Origin: Streptomyces sp. NBC_01471
GTDB lineage: Bacteria; Actinomycetota; Actinomycetes; Streptomycetales; Streptomycetaceae
Reading direction: 5' to 3'
DNA: 64,000 nt
Assembly: GCF_041438865.1 (NCBI RefSeq)
Contig: NZ_CP109450.1
Location: 2,149,001-2,213,000, forward strand
The notes under the pieces were generated by a model, which searched no databases, was not told where the DNA came from, and saw nothing but the letters and a program-made list of their open reading frames with translations. Each line of letters starts with the position of its first letter. Position 1 is the first letter of the stretch. Positions 8,608 through 17,612 of the stretch are shown piece by piece. Made by a program: the position numbers and the translations under genes.

Positions 8608-9012
8608 GAAGGGTCCTTCCCTGGAGCGGGCGTCGGCCTGTCTGGCTCGGCGACCGGTTGTGCTGTCCGACTGCGGTTCTGATCTTGACTGATCGCGAAC
8701 CGACGCCGGGGCGGTGGTCCGCCGGAGTACGGCGGAGGGCAAGACGTGCATGGGGTCCGGCAGAGGCCGGTTCCGGAGCGTGCTCGAAACTGCTCAGGCA
8801 GGGTGTCAGGCAGTTTGGGAGGCTCCCGGAAGAAAAGGCGGTCCCTGATGGGGACACCGAGCACCGCGCCACAAAGACGTCGAGTGCAGACTTGAGGTTA
8901 ACACTACCGGATCCAACAAATATTCCCCCTCTCGTTCACCGGCAACCGGACACGCGCCCTGGCCTCTCTTCCGGATCGGGCCGGGTTCGCGGCCCGATCC
9001 GGAAGGAAAGGC
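8608..9012. other. Non-coding leader/promoter region of rho
   Basis: 405 bases between the thrB stop and the rho start, with no credible gene. The part nearest rho (8608-8890) would be a long 5' leader, consistent with the autoregulated leaders known for rho genes. Promoter-like sequence lies near 8900-8960: the candidate sigma-R site listed separately, and on the same strand TTGCCG, 17 bases, TATTTG. Confidence 0.45.
8900..8926 (-). promoter_or_regulatory. Candidate sigma-R-type promoter upstream of rho
   Basis: On the minus strand GGAAT (8926-8922), 19 bases, GTT (8902-8900) fits the sigma-R consensus at its longer spacing. It lies about 290 bases upstream of the rho start. A short degenerate motif can occur by chance, so this is much weaker than the rpmE promoter. 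Confidence 0.4.
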
Positions 9013-9930
9013 CTAGGTACCCAGTGGCAGGACGCTGGTCCCGGAGGCGTCGAGGGGCAGCCGGTTGGCCGCCCACCCTTCGCCGGCCAGTCGTGCGACC
9101 TTGTCGGCCGCACCGTTCTCGACCAGCGCGAGCACCGTGGGGCCCGCGCCGGAGATGACCGCGGGGACGCCGTCCGCCCGCAGTCGGTTGACCAGGGCCA
9201 CGCTCTCGGGCATCGCCGGAGCACGGTACTCCTGGTGCAGTCGGTCCTCGGTGGCCGCGAGCAGCAGCTCGGGGCGCCTGGTCAGCGCCTCGACGAGCAG
9301 GGCCGCACGGCCCGCGTTGGCGGCCGCGTCCACATGGGGGACGGTCCGCGGAAGGAGGCCCCGGGCGGTCTCGGTGAGCACCGGCTTGCCGGGGACGAAG
9401 ACCACCGGAACGATGGAGTCCGCCGGGTCCATCCTGATGGCGCGGGCGGTTCCGCCGTCGGTCCAGGCCAGTGTGAAGCCGCCGAGGAGGCAGGCGGCGA
9501 CGTTGTCGGGGTGGCCCTCGATCTCGGTGGCGAGTTCGAGCAGGGCCGCGTCGTCGAGCTTCTCGGCGCCGCCTATGGTCACGGCCCGGGCGGCGACGAT
9601 GCCCGCGCAGATGGCGGCGGACGAGGAGCCGAGGCCGCGGCCGTGCGGGATGCGGTTGGCGCAGACGACTTCGAGGCCGCGCGGCTGCCCGCCGAGCAGG
9701 TCGAAGGCGGTCCGCAGCGACCGTACGAGCAGATGGCTCTCGTCGCGCGGGAGCGTGTCGGCGCCCTCACCGGCGATGTCGACGTGCAGCCCGGTGTCGG
9801 CGACCCGGACGACCACGTCGTCGTACAGCCCCAGCGACAGACCGAAGGCGTCGAAGCCCGGTCCGAGGTTGGCGCTGGTGGCGGGGGTGCGCACCCGGAC
9901 GGCGGCGGCACGGAACGCGGGACCGGCCAT
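9013..9930 (-). CDS. thrB: Homoserine kinase
   Basis: GHMP-family kinase that phosphorylates homoserine to O-phosphohomoserine, the substrate of ThrC. The 305 residues show the N-terminal TPATSANLGPGFDAFG motif at about 15-30 and the ATP-binding glycine/serine loop PHGRGLGSSSAA at 95-106. The C-terminal SGAGPTVLAL motif is present. The ATG at 9930 is the natural start. It is transcribed after hom and thrC but separated from thrC by 412 bases that include a terminator-like hairpin, so it may have its own promoter. Confidence 0.96.
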   Translation of the reverse strand: MAGPAFRAAAVRVRTPATSANLGPGFDAFGLSLGLYDDVVVRVADTGLHVDIAGEGADTLPRDESHLLVRSLRTAFDLLGGQPRGLEVVCANRIPHGRGLGSSSAAICAGIVAARAVTIGGAEKLDDAALLELATEIEGHPDNVAACLLGGFTLAWTDGGTARAIRMDPADSIVPVVFVPGKPVLTETARGLLPRTVPHVDAAANAGRAALLVEALTRRPELLLAATEDRLHQEYRAPAMPESVALVNRLRADGVPAVISGAGPTVLALVENGAADKVARLAGEGWAANRLPLDASGTSVLPLGT

Positions 9931-10342
9931 CGCTCTGACGACTCTCCTTGTGAGACTGCGAGTCTGGTTTCGACCGCGGGATTGTTACGGGGAATTCGGC
10001 TGTGCTTCCCGGGAGAACACTCCCCCGGGCCCCCTGGACCGGACAACCCGAACAGGCCGAACGAGCACCTGCGGGCCATCACAGCAGCAACACCGCGGCA
10101 CATGCGGCGGGGTGGGTTGCCTACAGCTTATCGAAGGAAGGTTCTGTCGCGACATAGGGCGCACAGGAGGCGCACGATGCGTGTCGCACGCTACCCATGC
10201 GCTCCAGATCGGACCGGGCCGCCGCGCGAGCCGTCCGGCGGGTGATGCGGCAGCTCAGGAGCACAGCGGGGGCACAACCGGAGCACGGTCCGGCTGTGCC
10301 CGGGGTCCGGTCCGGACGGACGGGCCCCGGGCGGGCCGGAGG
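9931..10342. other. Gap between thrC and thrB
   Basis: 412 bases without a credible gene. It contains the thrC terminator at its right end (10298-10332) and presumably a thrB promoter. I saw no attenuator with a run of Thr codons and no recognisable riboswitch. Confidence 0.4.
10298..10332 (-). terminator. Hairpin downstream of thrC
   Basis: Perfect 8-base outer arms GCCCGGGG (10298-10305) and CCCCGGGC (10325-10332), with a further partly paired GGTCC/GGAC inner segment, starting 10 bases past the thrC stop. There is no U-tract. Confidence 0.55.
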
Positions 10343-11416
10343 TTACGGGACCAGGCCCAGCCGCTCGGCGGCCACCACGGCGTCCACCGGCACGGTGACC
10401 GGCTGCGGAGCTCCGGCGACCGCCCAGTCCGGGTCCTTGAGGCCGTTGCCGGTGACCGTGCAGACGATCGTCTGGCCGGGGTCGACCTTGCCCTCGTCCG
10501 CCGCCTTCAGCAGACCGGCGACCGAAGCGGCCGAGGCGGGCTCCACGAAGACGCCCTCCTGCGAAGCCAACAGCCGGTACGCGGCCAGGATCTGACGGTC
10601 GGTGACCTCGTCGATGAAGCCGCCCGACTCCTCGCGCGCGTCGATCGCGAACTGCCAGGAAGCGGGGTTCCCGATCCGGATCGCCGTGGCGATGGTCGAG
10701 GGGTCCTTGACGACCTCGCCGCGCACGATGGGGGCGGAGCCGGAGGCCTGGAAGCCCCACATCCGGGGGGTCCGGGTCGCCGGGCCGTCCGCCGCGTACT
10801 CCTTGTATCCCTTCCAGTACGCCGTGATGTTGCCGGCGTTGCCGACGGGCAGCACATGGATGTCGGGAGCGTCGCCGAGCGCGTCGACGATCTCGAAGGC
10901 TCCGGTCTTCTGGCCCTCGATACGGGACGGATTGACCGAATTGACCAGCGCCACCGGGTAGTTGTCCGAGAGCGAGCGGGCCAGCGTCAGGCAGTCGTCG
11001 AAGTTGCCGTCCACCTGGAGGATCTTCGCGCCGTGCACCAGGGCCTGGCCCATCTTGCCGAGGGCGATCTTGCCCTGCGGCACCAGGACCGCGCACACCA
11101 TTCCGGCCCGTACGGCGTAGGCCGCCGCCGAGGCCGATGTGTTGCCGGTGGAGGCGCAGATGACGGCCTGCGCGCCCTGCTCCTTGGCGTGGGTGATCGC
11201 CATGGTCATGCCCCGGTCCTTGAAGGACCCCGTGGGGTTGGCGCCCTCGACCTTGAGGTGCACCTCGCAGCCGGTGCGCTCGGAAAGGACCTGCGCGGGG
11301 ACGAGCGGTGTACCGCCCTCACGGAGCGTCACGACGGGCGTCGTGCTCGTGACCGGGAGACGGTCCCGGTACTCCTCGATGATGCCGCGCCACTGGTGGG
11401 TGCCCTTGGTGGTCAT
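10343..11416 (-). CDS. thrC: Threonine synthase
   Basis: PLP enzyme that converts O-phosphohomoserine to threonine. 357 residues of the short bacterial threonine synthase type. The PLP lysine is Lys66 in [10 protein letters not shown], and the phosphate-binding glycine loop PVGNAGNI is present. It begins six bases after the hom stop, so hom and thrC are surely co-transcribed. The ATG at 11416 is the natural start. Confidence 0.96.
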   Translation of the reverse strand: MTTKGTHQWRGIIEEYRDRLPVTSTTPVVTLREGGTPLVPAQVLSERTGCEVHLKVEGANPTGSFKDRGMTMAITHAKEQGAQAVICASTGNTSASAAAYAVRAGMVCAVLVPQGKIALGKMGQALVHGAKILQVDGNFDDCLTLARSLSDNYPVALVNSVNPSRIEGQKTGAFEIVDALGDAPDIHVLPVGNAGNITAYWKGYKEYAADGPATRTPRMWGFQASGSAPIVRGEVVKDPSTIATAIRIGNPASWQFAIDAREESGGFIDEVTDRQILAAYRLLASQEGVFVEPASAASVAGLLKAADEGKVDPGQTIVCTVTGNGLKDPDWAVAGAPQPVTVPVDAVVAAERLGLVP

Positions 11417-11422
11417 GGGTCC

Positions 11423-12724
11423 TTACTCCCCTTCAACACGCATGATGCTGGCGACACCGAGCACGGTGTCGAGCTTGCGCAGCGCCTCGACGGTCCCGGA
11501 AAGGGCTGCGTCGGGCGCGCGGTGGGTGACGACGACGAGGGATGCCTCGCCGCCTCCGTCCTGCCGGCCCTGCTGGCGTACCGTGTCGATCGATACGCCC
11601 TGCTCGGCGAAGACCGTGGCCACCTGGGCGAGAACGCCCGGTTTGTCGGCCACGTCGAGGCTGATGTGGTAGCGCGTGACGACATCACCCATGGGACTCA
11701 CGGGCAGCATCGTGTACGCGGACTCGCCGGGCCCGGTGGCCTCGTTGAGCCTGTTGCGGCAGACCGCGACCAGGTCGCCGAGGACCGCGGACGCGGTGGG
11801 TGAGCCGCCGGCGCCGGGGCCGTAGAACATCAGCTGCCCGGCGGCCTCGGCCTCGATGAACACCGCGTTGTACGCCTCGCGCACCGAGGCCAGCGGGTGG
11901 CTGAGCGGGATCATCGCGGGGTGGACGCGGGCGGTGACGGACTTGCCGTCGGCGGCGCGCTCGCAGATGGCGAGCAGCTTGACGGTGCAGCCCATGCGCT
12001 TGGCCGAGGCGATGTCGGCGGCGGTGACCTCGGTGAGGCCCTCACGGTGGACGTCGTCGAGCCGTACGCGGGTGTGGAAGGCGATTCCGGCGAGGATCGC
12101 GGCCTTGGCCGCGGCGTCGAACCCCTCGACGTCGGCCGTGGGGTCGGCCTCGGCGTATCCGAGCGCGGTGGCCTCGTCGAGCGCCTCCGAGTAGCCGGCG
12201 CCGGTGCTGTCCATCTTGTCGAGGATGAAGTTCGTGGTGCCGTTGACGATGCCAAGGACGCGGTTCACCTTGTCGCCGGCGAGCGATTCGCGCAGCGGGC
12301 GGACGAGCGGGATCGCACCGGCGACGGCGGCCTCGTAGTAGAGGTCCCTGCCGTGCCCCTGGGCGAGCGCGTGCAGCGCGGTGCCGTCCTTGGCGAGCAG
12401 CGCCTTGTTGGCGGAGACGACGCTCGCACCGTGCTCGAAGGCGGCGGCGATGAGCGTACGGGCGGGCTCGATGCCGCCGATGACCTCGATCACGACGTCG
12501 ATGTCCCCGCGTTTGACCAGGGCCATCGCGTCCGTGGTGATGAGCGCGGGGTCGATGCCCTCACGGACCTTGGAGGGACGGCGGACGGCGACACCGGCGA
12601 GCTCGACGGGGGCACCGATCCGGGCCGCGAGGTCGTCGGCGTGCGTCGTCATGATGCGGGCCACCTCTGAGCCGACGACTCCACAGCCCAGCAGCGCCAC
12701 CTTCAGCGGACGCGTACGCATCAT
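11423..12724 (-). CDS. hom: Homoserine dehydrogenase
   Basis: NAD(P)-dependent reduction of aspartate semialdehyde to homoserine, the branch step to threonine and methionine. 433 residues: dinucleotide-binding GCGVVG at about 14-19, the family signature around LVRPLRESLAGDKVNRVLGI and NGTTNFIL, and a C-terminal ACT domain at about 355-430 (HISLDVADKPGVLAQVAT) that in this family mediates feedback inhibition by threonine. The ATG at 12724 or the next codon (MM) could be used. It is first of the hom-thrC pair and separated from lysA by a terminator. Confidence 0.96.
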   Translation of the reverse strand: MMRTRPLKVALLGCGVVGSEVARIMTTHADDLAARIGAPVELAGVAVRRPSKVREGIDPALITTDAMALVKRGDIDVVIEVIGGIEPARTLIAAAFEHGASVVSANKALLAKDGTALHALAQGHGRDLYYEAAVAGAIPLVRPLRESLAGDKVNRVLGIVNGTTNFILDKMDSTGAGYSEALDEATALGYAEADPTADVEGFDAAAKAAILAGIAFHTRVRLDDVHREGLTEVTAADIASAKRMGCTVKLLAICERAADGKSVTARVHPAMIPLSHPLASVREAYNAVFIEAEAAGQLMFYGPGAGGSPTASAVLGDLVAVCRNRLNEATGPGESAYTMLPVSPMGDVVTRYHISLDVADKPGVLAQVATVFAEQGVSIDTVRQQGRQDGGGEASLVVVTHRAPDAALSGTVEALRKLDTVLGVASIMRVEGE

Positions 12725-12769
12725 CCGACCTCACTTCTCATACTTCTACGGTTGGACCAGTCTCACTCA

Positions 12770-12798
12770 CCGGACGGGGGTTTCTTCCCCCCGTCCGG
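12770..12798 (-). terminator. Terminator between lysA and hom
   Basis: Stem of about 11 bases, CCGGACGGGGG (12770-12780) and CCCCCGTCCGG (ending 12798), around a small T-rich loop, 20 bases past the lysA stop. Confidence 0.75.
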
Positions 12799-12818
12799 AT
12801 TCTGAGATGACTATTTCA

Positions 12819-14210
12819 CTAGCCGACATCGAGGCGCAGGAGATCTTCCTCCGTCTCACGCCGCACGATCACCCGGGCCTCGCCGTCCCTGACGGCGACG
12901 ACGGGCGGGCGCAGCGCGTGGTTGTAGTTGCTCGCCATGGCACGGCAGTAGGCGCCGGTGGCCGGAACGGCGAGCAGATCGCCGGGCGCGAGGTCCTCGG
13001 GCAGGAACGCGTCCTTGACCACGATGTCGCCACTCTCACAGTGCTTGCCGACCACCCGGGCGAGCATCGGCTCGGCGGTGGAGGTCCGGGAGACCAGGGC
13101 CACGCTGTACTCGGCGTCGTAGAGGGCCGTCCGGATGTTGTCGGACATCCCGCCGTCGACGCTGACGTAGGTGCGCAGCCCTTCGAGCGGCTTGATGGTC
13201 CCGACCTCGTACAGCGTGAAGGCCGTGGGCCCGACGATGGCGCGCCCCGGCTCGACGGAGATGCGCGGGGTGGCGAGACCGGCCGCCTCGCACTCCCGGG
13301 TGACGATCTCGCCGAGCGCCTTCGCGATCTCCTGCGGCTCGCGGGGGTCGTCCTCCGAGGTGTACGCGATACCGAGGCCGCCGCCGAGGTCGATCTCGGG
13401 GAGCTCCACGCCGTGTTCGTCGCGCACCTCGGCGAGGAGCTGCACGACCCGGCGCGCGGAGACCTCGAAGCCCGCCATGTCGAAGATCTGCGAGCCGATG
13501 TGCGAGTGGATGCCGATGAGTTCGAGCCCGTCGAGCTTGAGCGCCCTGCGGACGGCTTCGGCGGCCTGGCCGTCGGCGAGCGCGATCCCGAACTTCTGGT
13601 CCTCGTGGGCGGTGGCGATGAACTCGTGGGTGTGCGCCTCGACGCCGACCGTCACCCGGATCTGGACCCGCTGGCGCACCCCGCGGCTCTGCGCGATGTG
13701 GGCGACCCGGACGATCTCCTGGAACGAGTCGAGCACGATACGGCCGACCCCGGCCTCGACGGCGCGCTCGATCTCCTCGGCGGTCTTGTTGTTGCCGTGG
13801 AAGGCGATGCGCGCGGCGGGCATGCCTGCGGCGAGCGCGGTGGCCAGCTCGCCGCCTGAGCAGACGTCGAGGTTGAGTCCCTCCTCCTGGAGCCACTTCA
13901 CGACGGCGCGCGAGAGGAAGGCCTTGCCCGCGTAGAACACGTCCGCGTCCCGGCCGAAGGCGTCCGCCCAGGCCCGGCACCTGGCCCGGAAGTCGTCCTC
14001 GTCGAGGAAGTAGGCGGGGGTGCCGAACTCCTCGGCCAGCCGGGTCACTTCGATGCCGCCGACGGTGACGACCCCGTCCGCGTTACGGCCGACCGTACGC
14101 GACCAGACCTTCTCGTCCAGGGAGTTGAGGTCGTCGGCGGGGGCGGAGTAGTGGCCCTCGGTGTAGACGTCGGCATGCCGGGGCCCGGCGGGGTGTGCGG
14201 AACGGCTCAT
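12819..14210 (-). CDS. lysA: Diaminopimelate decarboxylase
   Basis: Fold-III PLP enzyme that decarboxylates meso-diaminopimelate to lysine, the last step of lysine synthesis. 463 residues with the PLP lysine Lys96 in FYAGKAFLS, the HSHIGSQIF substrate-binding motif, the glycine-rich [10 protein letters not shown] loop, EPGRAIVG, and the catalytic Cys region [10 protein letters not shown]. The ATG at 14210 is 12 bases after the nrtL stop, so both are likely on one transcript. It is slightly longer at the N-terminus than minimal LysA. Confidence 0.96.
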   Translation of the reverse strand: MSRSAHPAGPRHADVYTEGHYSAPADDLNSLDEKVWSRTVGRNADGVVTVGGIEVTRLAEEFGTPAYFLDEDDFRARCRAWADAFGRDADVFYAGKAFLSRAVVKWLQEEGLNLDVCSGGELATALAAGMPAARIAFHGNNKTAEEIERAVEAGVGRIVLDSFQEIVRVAHIAQSRGVRQRVQIRVTVGVEAHTHEFIATAHEDQKFGIALADGQAAEAVRRALKLDGLELIGIHSHIGSQIFDMAGFEVSARRVVQLLAEVRDEHGVELPEIDLGGGLGIAYTSEDDPREPQEIAKALGEIVTRECEAAGLATPRISVEPGRAIVGPTAFTLYEVGTIKPLEGLRTYVSVDGGMSDNIRTALYDAEYSVALVSRTSTAEPMLARVVGKHCESGDIVVKDAFLPEDLAPGDLLAVPATGAYCRAMASNYNHALRPPVVAVRDGEARVIVRRETEEDLLRLDVG

Positions 14211-14222
14211 CTCTTCGCTCTT

Positions 14223-15215
14223 TCAGATGTGTTCGGGTGCGCTGATACCGAGCAGGGACAGGCCGCCTGCCAGCACCGTCCCGGCGGCCTCGGTGAGGGC
14301 GAGCCGGGAGCGGTGGGCGGCCGAGGGTTTCTCGTCCCCTACGGGGAGCACCGCGACGTGGAAGGCCAGAAAGGCATCGGCGACCACGACGAGCTGCCGG
14401 GCGATCCGGTGCCCCGCGCCGAAGGACGCGGGGGCGGTGCGGGTGGTGTTCTCGTGAGCGGCCCGGAAGGGGCCGGGCCCGATCGCGGATTCGACGGCCG
14501 CGGGGTAGTCGGCGAGGGCGGCGACCAGAGCGGCGGCCTCGGCGTCCCGCTCGCAGGCCGCGTCGTACTCGCTTCCGTACGCGGCCCGGAAGCCGAGATC
14601 ACGCGCGTTGCGGAGCAGGGCGCGGCTGCGGGCCCTGGCGTACTGCACCCGGAACAGCGGATTGCTCTCGCGCCGCACCAGCAGCTCGTCGCCTCCGCCG
14701 CCGAAGAGGGCGCCCCAGCGGTCGGCATCGAGGCGCGGGTGATCGGTGTCGGTGGCCGGGGCGGGGATGTCGGCGATGTCGGCGGCAGGGCCCGGCCCCC
14801 CGGGAGCCGGGTCGCGGGCGGGGTCGCGGGTGCGGTCGGGGCTCCCGAGAGCCGGGCCCCCGGTGCCGGGCCGCCCCATCCCGTACCGGGCACCCTCCGC
14901 GAGTACGGTGCGGACGACCGTGCCGGAGCTGTCCGGCACCAGCGTGAAGTTCAGGAAGCCGGGCCCGGTGATCTCGACCCGTTCTATCCCCCGCGTACCG
15001 GCGATCCGCTGCCGCAGGGCCTCGGCGACCGCGCGGGGGGCCATCCCGGCGGGGCCGGCCAGCTGGAGCGCGGCACTGGTCGCGTAGTCGCCGCGACCGC
15101 CGGGCCGGGGGCGCTCGACTCGGACCCGCTCGGGTACGGGCACGGACAGGGCACCCTCGTCGACCGCGCGGCGCACGGCGCGCGCGACGGTGCGGGAGAG
15201 GTCTGCGGGAGTCAC
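14223..15215 (-). CDS. nrtL: ArgS-related anticodon-binding protein without catalytic core (NrtL type)
   Basis: 330 residues from the GTG at 15215. The N-terminal part resembles the Arg-tRNA synthetase N-terminal additional domain (GDYATSAALQLAGPA with the ITGPGFLNFTL tail). The C-terminal 120 residues match the DALR anticodon-binding domain (FRVQYARARSRALLRNA ... RLALTEAAGTVLAGGLSLLG). Between them, where ArgS has its Rossmann catalytic core with HIGH and KMSK motifs, there is only a Pro/Asp-rich linker of about 60 residues. It cannot aminoacylate; the role is unknown, possibly binding tRNA-Arg or arginine-related ligands. It lies directly upstream of lysA, in whose operon it probably sits. 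The name follows recalled automated annotation. Confidence 0.8.
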   Translation of the reverse strand: MTPADLSRTVARAVRRAVDEGALSVPVPERVRVERPRPGGRGDYATSAALQLAGPAGMAPRAVAEALRQRIAGTRGIERVEITGPGFLNFTLVPDSSGTVVRTVLAEGARYGMGRPGTGGPALGSPDRTRDPARDPAPGGPGPAADIADIPAPATDTDHPRLDADRWGALFGGGGDELLVRRESNPLFRVQYARARSRALLRNARDLGFRAAYGSEYDAACERDAEAAALVAALADYPAAVESAIGPGPFRAAHENTTRTAPASFGAGHRIARQLVVVADAFLAFHVAVLPVGDEKPSAAHRSRLALTEAAGTVLAGGLSLLGISAPEHI

Positions 15216-15270
15216 AGGACCAGCGTATGGGAGAAGGGGGGCCACTCCGCGAACCGGTTTCGCCATCCGG

Positions 15271-15735
15271 TCAGCCGAGGGCGCTCCCGGCCCACCCCGC
15301 GGGCCTGCTGTCACCACTGGGGCCGCTCCGGTCCGGCCCGCCGGAGGGCGACTGCTCACGGCTGAGGAGCCTGCCCACGAGCCGGATCAGCTCGGCGGGC
15401 TCGAAAGGCTTGGCCAGAAAGGCGTCGACGCCGGAGGCGAGCCCGCTCTCCACCTCCTGGTGCGAACACGCGCTGATGATCGCGAGCGGCAGTCGGCTGG
15501 TCCGCGGGTCGGCGCGCAGCCGGGCCGCGGTGCGCAGACCGTCGAGGCGCGGCATGACGACGTCGAGGGTGATCAGATCGGGAGCGACCCGATGGACGAC
15601 TTCCAGACATTCGGCACCGTCAGCCGCGGTCACGACCTCGAAGCCCTCCAGTTCGAGATTGACCCTGATCAACTGCCGGATGACCTTGTTGTCGTCGACA
15701 ACGAGCACCCGGCCGTACGCGCCTGACACACCCAC
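15271..15735 (-). CDS. Stand-alone receiver-domain response regulator
   Basis: 154 residues, essentially a single CheY-like receiver: acidic pair Asp14-Asp15, phospho-acceptor Asp58 in LITLDVVMPRLDG, Ser88 and Lys109 (AKPFEP). A C-terminal tail of about 30 residues is Gly/Ser/Pro-rich and no DNA-binding output domain is present. No histidine kinase is adjacent, so it is an orphan. Starts GTG at 15735 or GTG at 15729 are both possible; the first has a better-placed GGGG. It is transcribed toward nrtL-lysA with a 55-base gap. Confidence 0.85.
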   Translation of the reverse strand: MGVSGAYGRVLVVDDNKVIRQLIRVNLELEGFEVVTAADGAECLEVVHRVAPDLITLDVVMPRLDGLRTAARLRADPRTSRLPLAIISACSHQEVESGLASGVDAFLAKPFEPAELIRLVGRLLSREQSPSGGPDRSGPSGDSRPAGWAGSALG

Positions 15736-15884
15736 GAGCGTAGAACCCCAGCCACCGCCGCGTCCGGGTTTTGCCCACTTCCACCCCGCCCGGAGAGCGA
15801 ACGCCGCTCACCGCGGAAACCTGTTCATGGCCACCCCCGCTGAGCTGGTAGGGTTCTACCCGTCGCCGCTTAACGCAGCGATAC

Positions 15885-15956
15885 GCCCCCGTAGCTCAGG
15901 GGATAGAGCATCGGCCTCCGGAGCCGGGTGCGCAGGTTCGAATCCTGCCGGGGGCA
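15885..15956 (+). tRNA. tRNA-Arg (anticodon CCG)
   Basis: 72-base cloverleaf: acceptor arms GCCCCCG / CGGGGGC with discriminator A, D-arm GCTC...GAGC, anticodon loop CTCCGGA (anticodon CCG), and T-arm GCAGG-TTCGAAT-CCTGC. The 3' CCA is not encoded. It is the only plus-strand gene I can support. tRNA genes of this kind serve as attachment sites for integrative elements, and an integrase remnant lies just downstream. Confidence 0.97.
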
Positions 15957-15985
15957 CCGTGATTCAGGTGCCGAACAGGCCCTCT

Positions 15986-16006
15986 GATCAGGCAACACGC
16001 CTGATC
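15986..16006 (+). terminator. Terminator after tRNA-Arg
   Basis: Perfect 8-base inverted repeat GATCAGGC / GCCTGATC with loop AACAC, 29 bases beyond the tRNA, followed by a G-run and CTGCTTT. Confidence 0.75.
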
Positions 16007-16124
16007 GGGGGGTCTGCTTTCATGTGCGGCCAACTGCCGCAGAAAGCAGTTCCAGGACAGCCGCCACGGGACATACACGGGGCTGGACAGCATGACCTCC
16101 ACGGTATTTCCAGCGCCGTCGCGC

Positions 16125-16590
16125 CAGATGTAACAAGCTGCGGCGGCAGCGGCGTAGGGCGCACCTCCTCCGGCTCCCGATTCTTCAGCCCCCGAACGTC
16201 GTGAACCTCGCCCGTCATGGTCCGCTTCTTACCCGCCGCCGGCCTGGTCCGGTGAAGGTTCGCCATGCCCCAGCCTTCTTCGGGAAGGTCACAGTCCTGG
16301 AGAGTGACACCGACCCTCACCGCGGAGCGCATGCCGACGTAATGCATTCCCGCGAACATCCCGACCAGACGCCGCCCTCTGGCACGGTTATACCCACCGA
16401 CATAGGAGACGGAGCCAAGCAGATTGTCGGCCTGCCTCGGGTTGCATACAAGCCTGGGGTCAACCCCCACGACCTTCGACGGCTTTTCGCCAGGACACCC
16501 CATTGACGGGGTTTTCGTCGAATTCACCGAGTTCGGTGGCATATTTCGACGCATTGACGAACACCGTCCCCGCTCTGGCAGAGCGTGTCC
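16125..16590 (-). pseudogene. Broken tyrosine integrase (site-specific recombinase) remnant
   Basis: Two minus-strand frames together spell part of an actinobacterial tyrosine integrase. In one frame (about 16590-16468) I read NASKYATELGEFDENPVNGV; in the next (about 16475-16130) VDPRLVCNPRQADNLL, SYVGGYNRARGRRLVGMF, LPEEGWG and VRPTPLPPQLV. These match, in order, the linker and first half of the catalytic domain of phage and AICE integrases, with a frameshift near 16470. The conserved C-terminal HxxR...Y part and the N-terminal arm-binding domain are not seen, so it is frameshifted and truncated at both ends. It points toward the tRNA-Arg gene, the usual integrase/attachment-site arrangement, and marks a past integration. 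Confidence 0.7.
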
Positions 16591-16765
16591 GCAGCGAGCG
16601 ACATGATGATTTGGAAAGCTGGGAGGGCAGACTGTGACGCTGCTCGTCACCGCGAAGGTCCTCGGCCCTTACGCTGCCCCGGACGCCCCGGTTGGGTTCG
16701 GGAAGGTCACGCCATGGATACCGGTCCACACGAGTTCTCCGGTCGCCTGCCGGGGTGGTCCCGCC

Positions 16766-16815
16766 ACCGGCCACAACGCCTGTTGCCGACCGGCGGGAAC
16801 GACCGCAGCCGTTCC
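16766..16815 (+). repeat. 50-base direct repeat, copy 1 (downstream of SUKH gene)
   Basis: Starts ACCGGCCACAACGCC and ends CCGCAGCCGTTCC. About 44 of 50 bases are identical to the copy at 17613-17662. The two copies bracket the SUKH gene. The right half of this copy belongs to the 19-base palindrome at 16782-16829. Confidence 0.75.
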
Positions 16816-16829
16816 CGCCGGTCGGCAAC
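16782..16829. repeat. Perfect 19-base inverted repeat
   Basis: Arms 16782-16800 and 16811-16829 are exact reverse complements (GTTGCCGACC... and ...GGTCGGCAAC) around a 10-base loop GACCGCAGCC. It lies about 85 bases past the SUKH stop and could act as its terminator or be a transposon or REP-like remnant. Confidence 0.8.
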
Positions 16830-16913
16830 GGCCAGCTCACTCCGCCCATGAGACGCAGCACGATCCGGCCGGTGAAGGTCGCGCGATCGACCGGGCAAGT
16901 CCTGGCCGCCGCC

Positions 16914-17480
16914 TCAGGTGACCGCGTCCGATGCCTGCTTCGCCATCGCGGCGAAGTTCTCGTACGGCTCGGGGTCCCCGCCGTCGCCGGGCCACCACTC
17001 GTACGCGGTCCACTCACCGTCCCCCCCGACGCTGTCCGCGTGCAGGAGCCAGTTGCCTCCGCTGCCGCCGTCGTCGACGGAGATCAGCAGGCAGCGCCTG
17101 AGTATCGCGAGCTCTTCGGTGAAGTCCTCCAGTTCCTCCCATATCTCGAGGAGGTCGGCGGCCTTGTCGGCGAACCACCCGATCTCCCCGACCTCCAGCA
17201 GGTCGAGGAGGCCGATCGAGTTCCAGCCGTCACTCGCCAGCAGGAAGTTGCGGTAACTCGGCGGAAGACGCACCCCGAGCCGCTCCTCAGCGGCCGCGAC
17301 GGCCGCCTCGCCCGCCGGTTGGCGGCCGAGCCACCCTGCCGCCCGGTGCGCCTCGGTGAACCACGGTTCCCTGCCTTCTTCCAGAGCGGAGCAGAACTCC
17401 TCCGACGCGAGGTACTTGACGCTGTACGCGCTGAGGAACTCGCGCCAGTCGGTAACGGTCAGCGGGGTGATCGGGCACAT
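16914..17480 (-). CDS. SUKH (SMI1/KNR4) family protein, putative immunity protein
   Basis: 188-residue soluble protein. The core signature AAAEERLGVRLPPSYRNFL at about 62-80 followed by SDGW is the hallmark of the SUKH superfamily. The C-terminal part (DGEWTAYEWWPG then PYENFAAMAK) also fits. SUKH proteins are the most common immunity proteins of bacterial polymorphic toxin systems and bind their cognate nuclease or deaminase-like toxins, but some are housekeeping. The ATG at 17480 has AAGGAG eight bases upstream. It lies downstream of, and on the same strand as, the giant multi-domain gene and the SseB-like gene, with two large hairpins between. A role as antitoxin to one of the giant protein's enzymatic domains is inference from order. 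It is bracketed by 50-base direct repeats. Confidence 0.8.
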   Translation of the reverse strand: MCPITPLTVTDWREFLSAYSVKYLASEEFCSALEEGREPWFTEAHRAAGWLGRQPAGEAAVAAAEERLGVRLPPSYRNFLLASDGWNSIGLLDLLEVGEIGWFADKAADLLEIWEELEDFTEELAILRRCLLISVDDGGSGGNWLLHADSVGGDGEWTAYEWWPGDGGDPEPYENFAAMAKQASDAVT

Positions 17481-17612
17481 GACGGACTCCTTCGACGACG
17501 TGTCGCGATGATCCTGGCATCCGCCACTGACAGGACGCTCCGAACGTCACGCCGCTGAACACCGGCCCGCATCCGGTGCAGAGCCCCTCGGTCACCCGCC
17601 GGTGCTCCCGCT

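Noticed and set aside
6268..8682. Long plus-strand frame of about 800 codons opposite rho
   Set aside because: It is the antisense of rho in high-GC DNA; Val/Ala/Leu-rich runs mirror the rho insert and no family is recognisable.
15896..16102. Small minus-strand frame containing GRIRTCAPGSGG
   Set aside because: This peptide is the antisense translation of the tRNA gene, a well-known annotation artefact.
16920..17558. Plus-strand frames opposite the SUKH gene
   Set aside because: They are antisense of a gene with a clear family signature and a good ribosome site.
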